A stretch of DNA of 7,226 nucleotides from ZC4RG30 sp964396335 (GCA_964396335.1 CAYNEX010000130.1:1-7226); one strand, 5' to 3'. Positions 1 to 6,225 are shown, counted from the first letter of the stretch. The notes: generated from the sequence alone by a model not told the origin. Numbers and translations are program-made.

Positions 1-25
1 TTCCAGCTGCTGGCGGATGCGGCCA

Positions 26-1303
26 TCAGAGCTTGTATTCGCTCTTCAGCTTCTTCTTCACCGCCTTGCCACGGATGCGCACATAGTCGGGCAGGCCGTT
101 GCGATAGGGCGGGTAGTCCTCGCCGGCGATCAGCGGCGCCAGGTAACGACGGCAGGCGGCAGTGATGCCGAAGCCATCCGCGGTGATGAACTCGCGCGGC
201 ACTTTCTTCTCCACATTGGCCACCTCGGCCAGCGGCACCGGCTCGATCTTCCAGCGATAGGGACGCGAGGACTTGCGGATGATGGCCGGCATCACCGCGT
301 TCATGCCCTTCACCGCGTAATCGACCGCGGCGCGGCCGACGGCGTACGCCTGCTCGACGTCGGTCTTCGAGGCGATGTGGCGCGCGGCGCGCTGCAGGTA
401 GTCGGCCACGGCCCAGTGGAACTTGTAGCCCAGCTGGTCCTTGATCAGGTTCGCGATCACCGGTCCCACGCCGCCCAGCTGCGCATGGCCGAAGGCATCA
501 CGCGTGCCGGCCTCGGCGAGAAACTTGCCGTCCGGGTTCTTCACGCCCTCGGACACCACCACCACGCAATAGCCGTTCTTCTCGACGCTGGCCTTCACTT
601 TCGCGAGGAAGGCCGGCTGGTCGAAGGCGATCTCGGGGAACAGGATGACCTGCGGCGGATCACCGGGCTTCTCGCCGGCCAGGCCGCCGGCGGCGGCGAT
701 CCAGCCGGCATGCCGGCCCATCACCTCCAGCACGAACACCTTGGTGGAGGTGCGCGCCATCGAGGCCACGTCGAGCGCGGCCTCGCGGGTGGAGACGGCG
801 ATGTACTTGGCCACCGAGCCGAAGCCGGGGCAGCAGTCGGTCAGCGGCAGGTCGTTGTCGACGGTCTTGGGGATGCCGACGCAGGTGATGGGGTAACCCA
901 GCGCCTCGCCCAGCTGCGACACCTTCCACGCGGTGTCCATCGAATCGTTGCCGCCGTTGTAGAAGAAATAGCCGATGTCATGCGCCCGGAAGACCTCGAT
1001 CAGGCGCTCGTATTCGGCCCGGTTCTGCTCCAGGCCCTTCAGCTTGAAGCGCGCCGAGCCGAAGGCGCCGGACGGTGTGTGGCGCAAACCCTTCAATGTG
1101 GCGGCGCTCTCCTTGCTTACATCTATCAGGTCTTCGGTGAGACCGCCGACGATGCCGTCGCGTCCGGCATACACCTTGCCGATGTGGCGGCGGTGCTTTT
1201 TCGCCCCCTCGATGACACCGGCGGCCGAGGCGTTGATGACGGCCGTCACGCCACCGGACTGGGCGTAGAAGGCGTTGCGGGGACGATTGGCTGCCTTGCG
1301 CAT
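26..1303 (-). CDS. pfp: PPi-dependent 6-phosphofructokinase
   Basis: This cytoplasmic 425-aa enzyme should reversibly phosphorylate fructose 6-phosphate to fructose 1,6-bisphosphate with pyrophosphate, in glycolysis/gluconeogenesis. The N-terminal loop QSGGVTAVINAS lies at residues 15-26. The donor-site motif is GGNDS at 117-121, where D120 replaces the glycine of ATP-using enzymes. PKTVDND at 145-151 has Lys146 where ATP enzymes have Gly, and it contains the catalytic Asp149. MGR is at 195-197, in the substrate-binding position. The Asp and Lys together are the known signature of PPi use, so the donor assignment is by motif, not by assay. The length fits the family. The ATG start is backed by a GGAG 6 nt upstream (1310-1313). 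The gene is divergent from adk across 86 bp. Its stop TGA overlaps an ATG by one base (TGATG), so a downstream co-transcribed gene off the left edge is possible. Confidence 0.95.
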   Translation of the reverse strand: MRKAANRPRNAFYAQSGGVTAVINASAAGVIEGAKKHRRHIGKVYAGRDGIVGGLTEDLIDVSKESAATLKGLRHTPSGAFGSARFKLKGLEQNRAEYERLIEVFRAHDIGYFFYNGGNDSMDTAWKVSQLGEALGYPITCVGIPKTVDNDLPLTDCCPGFGSVAKYIAVSTREAALDVASMARTSTKVFVLEVMGRHAGWIAAAGGLAGEKPGDPPQVILFPEIAFDQPAFLAKVKASVEKNGYCVVVVSEGVKNPDGKFLAEAGTRDAFGHAQLGGVGPVIANLIKDQLGYKFHWAVADYLQRAARHIASKTDVEQAYAVGRAAVDYAVKGMNAVMPAIIRKSSRPYRWKIEPVPLAEVANVEKKVPREFITADGFGITAACRRYLAPLIAGEDYPPYRNGLPDYVRIRGKAVKKKLKSEYKL

Positions 1304-1389
1304 GGACTGCTCCGAGTGGGGAACCGGTTTGACCGGCGGAAAGCGTATCGGTACTGTGCCTCGACCTTCAACGACGACAACAAAGTCTC
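1304..1389. promoter_or_regulatory. pfp/adk divergent intergenic region
   Basis: These 86 bp hold the start regions of both genes. On the plus strand, TTGACC (1329-1334) and TACTGT (1352-1357) are 17 bp apart, which is a reasonable sigma-70 promoter for adk and gives a leader of about 25 nt. On the minus strand, TTGAAG (1366-1371) and TACGCT (1342-1347), 18 bp apart, are a weaker candidate for pfp. The two candidates overlap, so divergent transcription could interfere. A short inverted repeat, CCGGT-3-ACCGG (1324-1336), covers the adk -35 box and could be an operator or chance in GC-rich DNA. No clear Shine-Dalgarno precedes adk. Confidence 0.45.
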
Positions 1390-2538
1390 ATGCGTATCGT
1401 TCTCCTCGGGGCCCCGGGCTCCGGCAAAGGCACGCAATCCCAGCGCCTCGTGCAGCGCTTCGGCATCCCGCAGATCTCCACCGGCGATCTGCTGCGCTCG
1501 GCCGTGGCGCGCGGCACCGAACTGGGCCGCAAGGCCAAGGCGGTGATGGAGGCGGGTCGACTGGTCGATGACGCCATCGTACTCGGGATGATCCAGGAAC
1601 GCCTGGCGGAGCCGGACGTGGCCGGCGGTTTCATCCTCGATGGCTTCCCGCGCAACATCGCGCAGGCCGAGGCCCTCGACAAGCTGCTGAAGGACCTGGG
1701 CAAGCCGCTCACCGCCGTGGTGCAGATGGATGTGCCCTATGCCGAGCTGACGCGCCGCATCGCCGGCCGTCGCAGCTGCCAGAGCTGTGGCCGCGTGTTC
1801 AACATCTATTCCATGCCCATCGGTGCCGCGCTGGTGTGCCCCAGCTGCCCGGGCAACCCGGCGCTGTACCAGCGTCCGGACGACAACGAGTCCACCGTGG
1901 TCGAGCGCCTGAAGGTGTACGAGGCGCAGACCCGTCCGCTGGTGGAGTACTACACCCGCCAGGGCCTGCTGCAGGCCATCGATGCCCAGGGCAATGTGGA
2001 TGACATCACCGAGCTGCTGGTCGGTGTGCTGACGTCGCCGGCCGGCAGGCAGGCCAGGGCGGCCGCGGGCAGGGCGAAGGCCAGGGGCAAGGCCGGGGCT
2101 GGCTCGAAGGCCAAGGCAGCGCCGAAGGCGAAGTCCAAGGCCAAGGCCAAGGCCAAGNNNNNNNNNNNNNNNNNNNNNNNNNNNNNNNNNNNNNNNNNNN
2201 NNNNNNNNNNNNNNNNNNNNNNNNNNNNNNNNNNNNNNNNNNNNNNNNNNNNNNNNNCCAAGGCCAAGGCCAAGGCCAAGACCAAGACCAAGGTAAAGAC
2301 CAAGGCCAAGGCCAAGTCCAAGACCAAGTCCGGCGCCAAGGCAAAGGCCAAGGTGAAGACCAGGGCCAAGGCCAAGGGCAAGGCGAAGACGGCCGCGAAG
2401 CGCACCGGCAGGCCCGCCGCGAAGAAGTCCAGGGTCGGCAGGAAGGCGGGGAAGAAGACCGCCGCGAAGTCGAAGGCCGCGAAGAAGTCGCGTCCGTCGA
2501 GCAAGGCGAAGCGCAAGGCGCCCGCCCGCAGGAAGTGA
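1390..2538 (+). CDS. adk: adenylate kinase with zinc-type LID and Lys/Ala-rich C-terminal tail
   Basis: The core, residues 1 to about 216, catalyses AMP + ATP = 2 ADP in the cytoplasm. The P-loop GAPGSGKGT is at 7-15, the AMP-site STGDLLR at 30-36 and DGFPR at 84-88. The LID contains Cys130, Cys133, Cys150 and Cys153 in two C-x2-C pairs, the zinc-binding arrangement best known from Gram-positive adenylate kinases; many gammaproteobacterial enzymes lack it. From about residue 217 the protein becomes a basic tail of alternating Lys with Ala/Thr/Ser/Val and no visible Asp or Glu. The 92 residues after the gap contain 34 Lys and 9 Arg. The end resembles H1-like/AlgP-like proteins (GRPAAKKS, GRKAGKK). 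A usual bacterial Adk stops near 215 aa. The 100-N gap (residues 257-290 as drawn) makes the true length unknown, and frame continuity across it is inferred. Adk identity is firm; the role of the tail is unknown. Confidence 0.95.
   Translation: MRIVLLGAPGSGKGTQSQRLVQRFGIPQISTGDLLRSAVARGTELGRKAKAVMEAGRLVDDAIVLGMIQERLAEPDVAGGFILDGFPRNIAQAEALDKLLKDLGKPLTAVVQMDVPYAELTRRIAGRRSCQSCGRVFNIYSMPIGAALVCPSCPGNPALYQRPDDNESTVVERLKVYEAQTRPLVEYYTRQGLLQAIDAQGNVDDITELLVGVLTSPAGRQARAAAGRAKARGKAGAGSKAKAAPKAKSKAKAKAKXXXXXXXXXXXXXXXXXXXXXXXXXXXXXXXXXXKAKAKAKTKTKVKTKAKAKSKTKSGAKAKAKVKTRAKAKGKAKTAAKRTGRPAAKKSRVGRKAGKKTAAKSKAAKKSRPSSKAKRKAPARRK
2137..2280 (+). repeat. AAGGCC hexamer tandem repeat encoding Lys-Ala
   Basis: Three perfect AAGGCC copies plus AAG (2137-2157) run into the N gap, and three more plus AAG (2260-2280) come out of it. 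Both sides are in the adk reading frame and encode Lys-Ala. Outside the perfect core the pattern decays to AAGTCC, AAGACC and AAGGTA while keeping Lys at every second residue. Perfect in the middle and degenerate at the edges is typical of expansion by slippage or unequal exchange. The total copy number cannot be read. Confidence 0.9.
2158..2257. other. Assembly gap (100 N)
   Basis: Exactly 100 N, the conventional placeholder for a gap of unknown size, sits inside the AAGGCC repeat of adk. If the hexamer ran unbroken between the flanks, the gap length would be 6n+1 (for example 97 or 103). 100 does not fit this, so the length is probably nominal. It leaves the frame open on both sides only because 100 and 6n+1 both leave remainder 1 on division by 3. 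Confidence 0.98.
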
Positions 2539-2567
2539 CCGGTCAGCTGGCGGCAGTCGCCGCCAGC
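2536..2567. terminator. Convergent stop-codon palindrome and hairpin between adk and rnd
   Basis: The stop codons of adk and rnd form the two ends of a perfect 10-bp palindrome TGACCGGTCA (2536-2545). Directly beside it is a perfect 9-bp stem, GCTGGCGGC (2546-2554), with a 4-nt loop and GCCGCCAGC (2559-2567), which lies inside the last codons of rnd. A strong GC hairpin just after adk could stop or stabilise transcripts. Neither side has a T-run, so it is not a classical intrinsic terminator. The terminator role is inferred. Confidence 0.45.
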
Positions 2568-3631
2568 AGTTCCTCTCCCAGCGCCTGACGGCGCCAGCCG
2601 TGCAGCACGTCGGCATCGCGCCCGCGGGCGATGCCTTCCAGTTCGCGCCGTGTCGCCAGCACTTCGGCGGCGATGTTCAGTTCCGACGCACGGCGCTGCA
2701 CGATGCTCGACAGGCGCTTCACGCGCGCCTGCAGCACCGGGTCCGGGCGCGGCCGCGCGGGCGGCGGCGGCAGTTTCTCCGGCAGGCGGGCGGCTTCGAT
2801 CACCTCCAGCACCATGCGGCCGCTGCGTTCGACGAAGCCGGGCGTCAGCTCCGGCACCTGGGAGAGCGCCTGCGCATCGCGCGGCGGGTTCATCACCAGC
2901 GCGCGCAGCGCCGCGTCCTCGAGGATCCAGCTGCGCGGCCGATCCTTGTCACTGGCGCGGCGTTCGCGCCAGGCAGCCAATGCCTTCAACAGGCGGAAGC
3001 GGTCCGGGTCGAGGTCACCGCCGAACTTCAGCCGTTCGTGCGCGGCTTCAGGGTCGGTGAACAGCTTGTCTTCGCGGGCCAGGTCCTGCAGGTCTTCCTG
3101 CAGCCACTCCAGGCGCCCCAGTTGCCGCAGTTTTTCAGTCAGCGCGTCACGCAGCGGCGCCAGGTGCACCACATCCTCGATGGCGTAATGCATCTGCGCG
3201 GCCGACAGCGGCCGCTTCGACCAGTCGGTGCGCGTCTGGCCCTTCTCGACCTGCACGCCCAGCACCTGCCGCGCCAGTTCGCTGTAGCCGATCTGCGCCG
3301 GGAAACCGGCCAGCGCGGCGGCCATCTGCGTGTCGAACACCGGCGCCACCGCGCCGAACTCGGGCCACAACACCTCGAGGTCCTGCCTGGCGGCATGCAT
3401 GATCTTCGGCGCGTTGGCGGTGAGTGCTTCGCGCAGCGGTGACAGGTCGATGCCGGCCAGCGGATCGACGCACACGGCCTCGCCCGGCAGCGCGATCTGC
3501 AGCAGGCACAGCTGCGCGCGATAGGTGCGTTCGCGCATGAATTCGGTATCCAGCGCGATCCACGGTGCCTGCGTGAGTCGCGCGGCCAGCGCCGTGACCG
3601 CGGCCTGGTCGGAGAGGGGAGCGTCGCTCAT
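2543..3631 (-). CDS. rnd: Ribonuclease D (DEDDy 3'-5' exoribonuclease)
   Basis: This 362-aa cytoplasmic enzyme trims the 3' ends of tRNA precursors and other stable RNAs. The exonuclease domain (about residues 8-170) has DTE with Asp28 and Glu30 in motif I, Asp84 in ARQDLEVL (motif II), and Tyr149 with Asp153 in HYAIEDV (motif III). This is the complete DEDDy metal-binding and catalytic set. A helical HRDC domain follows at about 206-285, then a proline-rich linker (288-297) and a helical C-terminal part. Length and layout match the family. The reading frame stays open upstream as far as 4024, but that stretch is antisense to a membrane-protein gene. The ATG at 3631 starts just before the conserved domain and has a short GGA (3638-3640) 6 nt upstream. 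The gene converges on adk and is divergent from the membrane-protein gene. Confidence 0.94.
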   Translation of the reverse strand: MSDAPLSDQAAVTALAARLTQAPWIALDTEFMRERTYRAQLCLLQIALPGEAVCVDPLAGIDLSPLREALTANAPKIMHAARQDLEVLWPEFGAVAPVFDTQMAAALAGFPAQIGYSELARQVLGVQVEKGQTRTDWSKRPLSAAQMHYAIEDVVHLAPLRDALTEKLRQLGRLEWLQEDLQDLAREDKLFTDPEAAHERLKFGGDLDPDRFRLLKALAAWRERRASDKDRPRSWILEDAALRALVMNPPRDAQALSQVPELTPGFVERSGRMVLEVIEAARLPEKLPPPPARPRPDPVLQARVKRLSSIVQRRASELNIAAEVLATRRELEGIARGRDADVLHGWRRQALGEELLAATAAS

Positions 3632-3632
3632 G

Positions 3633-3638
3633 TAGAAT
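3633..3638 (+). promoter_or_regulatory. Candidate -10 box for the membrane protein-mpl-LON operon
   Basis: TAGAAT, 5 of 6 bases of the sigma-70 consensus, lies in the 40-bp gap right behind the rnd start codon. It would start transcription near 3645, about 27 nt before the TTG of the first operon gene. No good -35 box is visible at the usual distance, which would fall inside rnd. A small hyphenated palindrome ATCCG-C-CGGAT (3653-3663) lies in the leader. Confidence 0.45.
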
Positions 3639-3671
3639 CCGAAGCTTACTTGATCCGCCGGATTTGCTCTC

Positions 3672-4241
3672 TTGAACGTTCCTTCCCGCCCGCTGCTTTC
3701 CGAAGGCCTCCAGACCGCCACCGGCATCCTGCGCCTGCGCAAGGGTCCGGAAGACATGCCCACATCCACCGGCCTGATGTGGACCTTCCTGGTCATCGAC
3801 GTGGTGATGCGCCTTGTGGCCTCGGCCCTGATCGACGACCAGGTCGAATATGGCAGCGCGCCGGTGATCGTCGCCATCGACCTCGCCATCCTGTTCATCG
3901 GCGTGAAGGTGGCGCTGATGATGGCCATGCACCCGGAACGCTTCACGCAGACCTTCACCGCGCTGCTGGGCTGCCATGTGGTGCTGCTGCCGGCACTGCT
4001 GGCCGGCCAGTGGATGCAGGTCACCTACATCAACGACCAGGGCATGGCCGGCTTTGCCATGTTCCTCACCTTCCTGGTCGCGCTCTGGTACCTGGTCGCC
4101 GCGGTGCGCATCCTGCGCTCGGCCACCGGCTGGCCGACCTTCGCGACGGTGATGCTGGTGCTGTCGATTGAACTGCTGGCCGGCGGAATCATCCTCGCCA
4201 TCTATCCGCCGCCGGCCGAAGCCCTCGCCACTCCCACCTGA
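3672..4241 (+). CDS. Uncharacterised multi-pass inner-membrane protein
   Basis: This is a 189-aa protein with about five hydrophobic segments (roughly residues 35-54, 63-86, 95-113, 125-148 and 156-178), short loops, no signal peptide and no recognisable catalytic motif. The chosen start is TTG, because the segment before the first membrane span contains RKGPEDMPTS (residues 24-33). This resembles the GPxDxP(x)S motif I recall at the same place in small proteobacterial membrane proteins of unknown function. Starting at the ATG at 3756 (Met29) would cut through that motif. The alternative remains possible, since AAGGG and GGAAG lie just before that ATG and the TTG has only a weak GGA. The stop is 14 nt before mpl, so co-transcription is likely. 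Asp43, Arg47, Asp70, Lys79 and Glu167 lie in or at the ends of the spans, which may hint at a transport or assembly role. No function can be assigned. Confidence 0.85.
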   Translation: MNVPSRPLLSEGLQTATGILRLRKGPEDMPTSTGLMWTFLVIDVVMRLVASALIDDQVEYGSAPVIVAIDLAILFIGVKVALMMAMHPERFTQTFTALLGCHVVLLPALLAGQWMQVTYINDQGMAGFAMFLTFLVALWYLVAAVRILRSATGWPTFATVMLVLSIELLAGGIILAIYPPPAEALATPT

Positions 4242-4255
4242 AGAAGCCCGACCGC

Positions 4256-5626
4256 ATGCACGTCCACATCCTCGGCATCTGCGGCACCTTCATGGGCGGC
4301 ATCGCCGCGATCGCGCGCGCCGCCGGCCACCGTGTCACCGGCTCCGACATGAACGTGTACCCGCCGATGAGCACGCAGCTGGCGGCCCTCGGCATCGACA
4401 TCGTGCAGGGCTATGAGGCCGACCAGCTCGACCCGGCGCCCGACGTGGTGGTGGTGGGCAATGTGATGTCGCGCGGCCGGCCGGTGATCGAGGCGCTGCT
4501 GAAGCGGCGCATCCCGTTCGCCTCCGGTCCCGAATGGCTGTCGCGCAATGTGCTGAAGGACCGCTGGGTGCTGGCCGTGGCCGGCACGCACGGCAAGACC
4601 ACCACCAGCAGCCTGCTGGCGCACATCCTCGAGGATGCGGGCCTGTCGCCGGGTTTCCTGATCGGCGGTGTGCCGGGCAATTTCGATGTCAGCGCGCGGC
4701 TCGGCGAGTCACCGTTCTTCGTGATCGAGGCGGACGAATACGACACCGCCTTCTTCGACAAGCGCGCCAAGTTCGTGCATTACCAGCCGCGCACGCTGGT
4801 GCTGAACAACCTGGAGTTCGACCACGCCGACATCTACCCGGACCTGGAGGCCATCAAGCGGCAGTTCAGCCACCTGCTGCGCATCGTGCCCGGCGACGGG
4901 CTGGTGGTGCACAACGCCGCCGATGCCAACCTCGACGATGTGCTGTCGCGCGGCTGCTGGACGCCCTGTGAGGGCTTCGCGCAGGCCGGCGCGCCCGGTG
5001 CGCGCTGGAGCGCGCGCCTCACCGGCAACGACCATTCGCGCTTCGAGGTGCGGTTCGACGGCGAGCCGCAGGGCAGCGTCGAATGGAACCAGCTCGGCGC
5101 GCACAATGTCGACAACGCGCTGGCCGCGATCGCCGCCGCGCGCCATGCCGGCGTGCCGGTGGCCGCCGCCATCGACGCGCTCGGCCGCTTCCGCGGCGTG
5201 CGCCGCCGCATGGAACTGACCGGCGAGGCCGCCGGCATCCGCGTCTACGACGACTTCGCGCACCATCCCACCGCAATCGCCACGACCATCGAGGGCCTGA
5301 GGCGTAACATCGGCCGGGCGCGGCTGGTCGCGGTGCTGGAGGCACGTTCAAACACCATGCGGATGGGTGTGCACAAGGACACGCTGGCAGGCTCCCTGAA
5401 GGGCGCGGACGCCGTGTACCTGTTCGCCCCGCCCGACCTCGGCTGGGATGCCGGCGCGGTGGCGCGGCAGCTGGGCCCGCAGGCCGATACCGAACCGACC
5501 ATTGATGCGCTGCTGGCGCGCCTGACGCGCGAACTGAAGGCCGGCGACCAGGTGCTGATCATGAGCAACGGCGGCTTCGGCGGCCTGCACCGCCAGCTGC
5601 TCGAGGCCTTGAAGGCCCGCGCATGA
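4256..5626 (+). CDS. mpl: UDP-N-acetylmuramate:L-Ala-gamma-D-Glu-meso-DAP ligase
   Basis: This 456-aa cytoplasmic Mur ligase attaches the recycled tripeptide L-Ala-gamma-D-Glu-meso-DAP directly to UDP-MurNAc, saving three steps of wall synthesis. The N-terminal dinucleotide-like loop GICGTFMGGIA is at residues 7-17. The ATP loop AGTHGKTTT is at 109-117. EADEYDTAFFDKRAKF (158-173) and LNNLEFDHADIY (183-194) are typical of Mpl and distinguish it from MurC. GAHNVDNALAA (281-291) starts the C-terminal region, and YDDFAHHPTAI (331-341) and SNTMRMGVH (365-373) lie in the C-terminal domain. The length is normal. The ATG start has a modest AAGAAG (4241-4246) about 9 nt upstream. It sits in a likely operon, 14 nt after the membrane protein, and its TGA overlaps the next ATG (ATGA). 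Wall recycling through Mpl also implies AmpG/MpaA-type partners elsewhere in the genome. Confidence 0.96.
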   Translation: MHVHILGICGTFMGGIAAIARAAGHRVTGSDMNVYPPMSTQLAALGIDIVQGYEADQLDPAPDVVVVGNVMSRGRPVIEALLKRRIPFASGPEWLSRNVLKDRWVLAVAGTHGKTTTSSLLAHILEDAGLSPGFLIGGVPGNFDVSARLGESPFFVIEADEYDTAFFDKRAKFVHYQPRTLVLNNLEFDHADIYPDLEAIKRQFSHLLRIVPGDGLVVHNAADANLDDVLSRGCWTPCEGFAQAGAPGARWSARLTGNDHSRFEVRFDGEPQGSVEWNQLGAHNVDNALAAIAAARHAGVPVAAAIDALGRFRGVRRRMELTGEAAGIRVYDDFAHHPTAIATTIEGLRRNIGRARLVAVLEARSNTMRMGVHKDTLAGSLKGADAVYLFAPPDLGWDAGAVARQLGPQADTEPTIDALLARLTRELKAGDQVLIMSNGGFGGLHRQLLEALKARA

Positions 5627-6198
5627 GCGGTACCGAACGCATCGCGCTGTTCCCGCTGCGCACGGTGCTGTTCCCGCAGGGCCTGCTGCCGCTGCGCATC
5701 TTCGAAACCCGTTACCTGGACATGATCCGCCGCGTGATGCGCGAGGGCACCGGCTTCGGCGTGGTGTTGATCCTCGATGGCGCGGAGATCGGCAAGGTGG
5801 GCGAGGTGGCGCATGTGGGCACCTTCGCGCGCGTGGCCGATTTCGGGCAGCTGCCCGATGGCCTGCTGAAGATCGTGGCGCGCGGCGAGCGCCGCTTCCG
5901 CATCGTCGGCCGCGACATGCAGCCCGACGGGCTGCACCTGGCCGACGTGGAATGGCTCGAGGATGCCGGCGAACCGCTGCAGCCGGGCGAATACGCCGAG
6001 CTCGCCGCCACGCTGAAGCGGGCGCTTGAAGAGCTGGGCGATGACTACCCGGTGGGCGAGCTGCGCACCGACGATGCCCTGTGGCTGGCCGGCCAGCTGG
6101 GCCAGCTGCTGCCGGTGCCGGCGGCCACGCGGCAGAAGATCCTCGAGGTCGACGGCGCCCGCGAGCGCCTGCAGCGCATCGAGCAGCTGCGGCAGTAG
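5623..6198 (+). CDS. Stand-alone LON substrate-binding-domain protein
   Basis: This 191-aa protein consists essentially of the N-terminal domain of Lon protease (LON/ASB type). IALFPLRTVLFPQGLLPLRIFE at residues 7-28 is the classical opening of this domain. GEVAHVGTFARV at about 60-71 and LPDGLLKIVARGERRFRI at about 77-94 follow, then a helical C-terminal part. There is no AAA+ ATPase and no Ser-Lys protease, so it is not a protease, although such genes are often mislabelled as 'peptidase S16'. The domain in full Lon binds protein substrates; the job of the short version is not settled. It overlaps mpl by 4 nt (ATGA), so translational coupling is likely and this start is well supported. It converges on cpdA. 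Confidence 0.92.
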   Translation: MSGTERIALFPLRTVLFPQGLLPLRIFETRYLDMIRRVMREGTGFGVVLILDGAEIGKVGEVAHVGTFARVADFGQLPDGLLKIVARGERRFRIVGRDMQPDGLHLADVEWLEDAGEPLQPGEYAELAATLKRALEELGDDYPVGELRTDDALWLAGQLGQLLPVPAATRQKILEVDGARERLQRIEQLRQ

Positions 6199-6206
6199 GC
6201 CGCGAC

Positions 6207-6225
6207 GGCAGCCCTCAGGGCTGCC
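6207..6225. terminator. Hairpin between the LON gene and cpdA, possible bidirectional terminator
   Basis: A perfect 8-bp stem, GGCAGCCC (6207-6214) and GGGCTGCC (6218-6225), closes on a 3-nt loop TCA that is the cpdA stop codon read from the other strand. It begins 8 nt after the LON gene stop. Being symmetric, it could act on both converging transcripts. No T-run follows on either side, so a classical intrinsic terminator is not shown. Confidence 0.5.

Noticed and set aside
17..1546. 509-aa open frame on the plus strand across pfp
   Set aside because: Antisense to a clear pfp with all motifs. Long open shadows are common in GC-rich DNA, and the translation shows only a His/Gly/Ala/Val-rich composition without motifs.
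2137..2280. CRISPR-like or non-coding satellite repeat
   Set aside because: The unit is only 6 bp without spacers, and it stays in frame as Lys-Ala codons with synonymous-type decay at the edges, so it is a coding repeat.
1246..2616. 456-aa minus-strand open frame across adk with Leu-Gly runs
   Set aside because: Reverse reading of the AAGGCC repeat and of the adk core; no domain is visible.
3632..4024. N-terminal extension of rnd
   Set aside because: This part is antisense to the membrane-protein gene, and RNase D proteins begin close to the DTE motif as with the ATG at 3631.
4256..5626. MurC (UDP-N-acetylmuramate-L-alanine ligase)
   Set aside because: The EADEYDTAFFDKR and LEFDHADIY segments and the GICGTFMGG opening are Mpl-type rather than MurC-type.
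5623..6198. Lon protease
   Set aside because: Only the substrate-binding domain is present, with no ATPase or Ser-Lys catalytic part and no truncated remains downstream.
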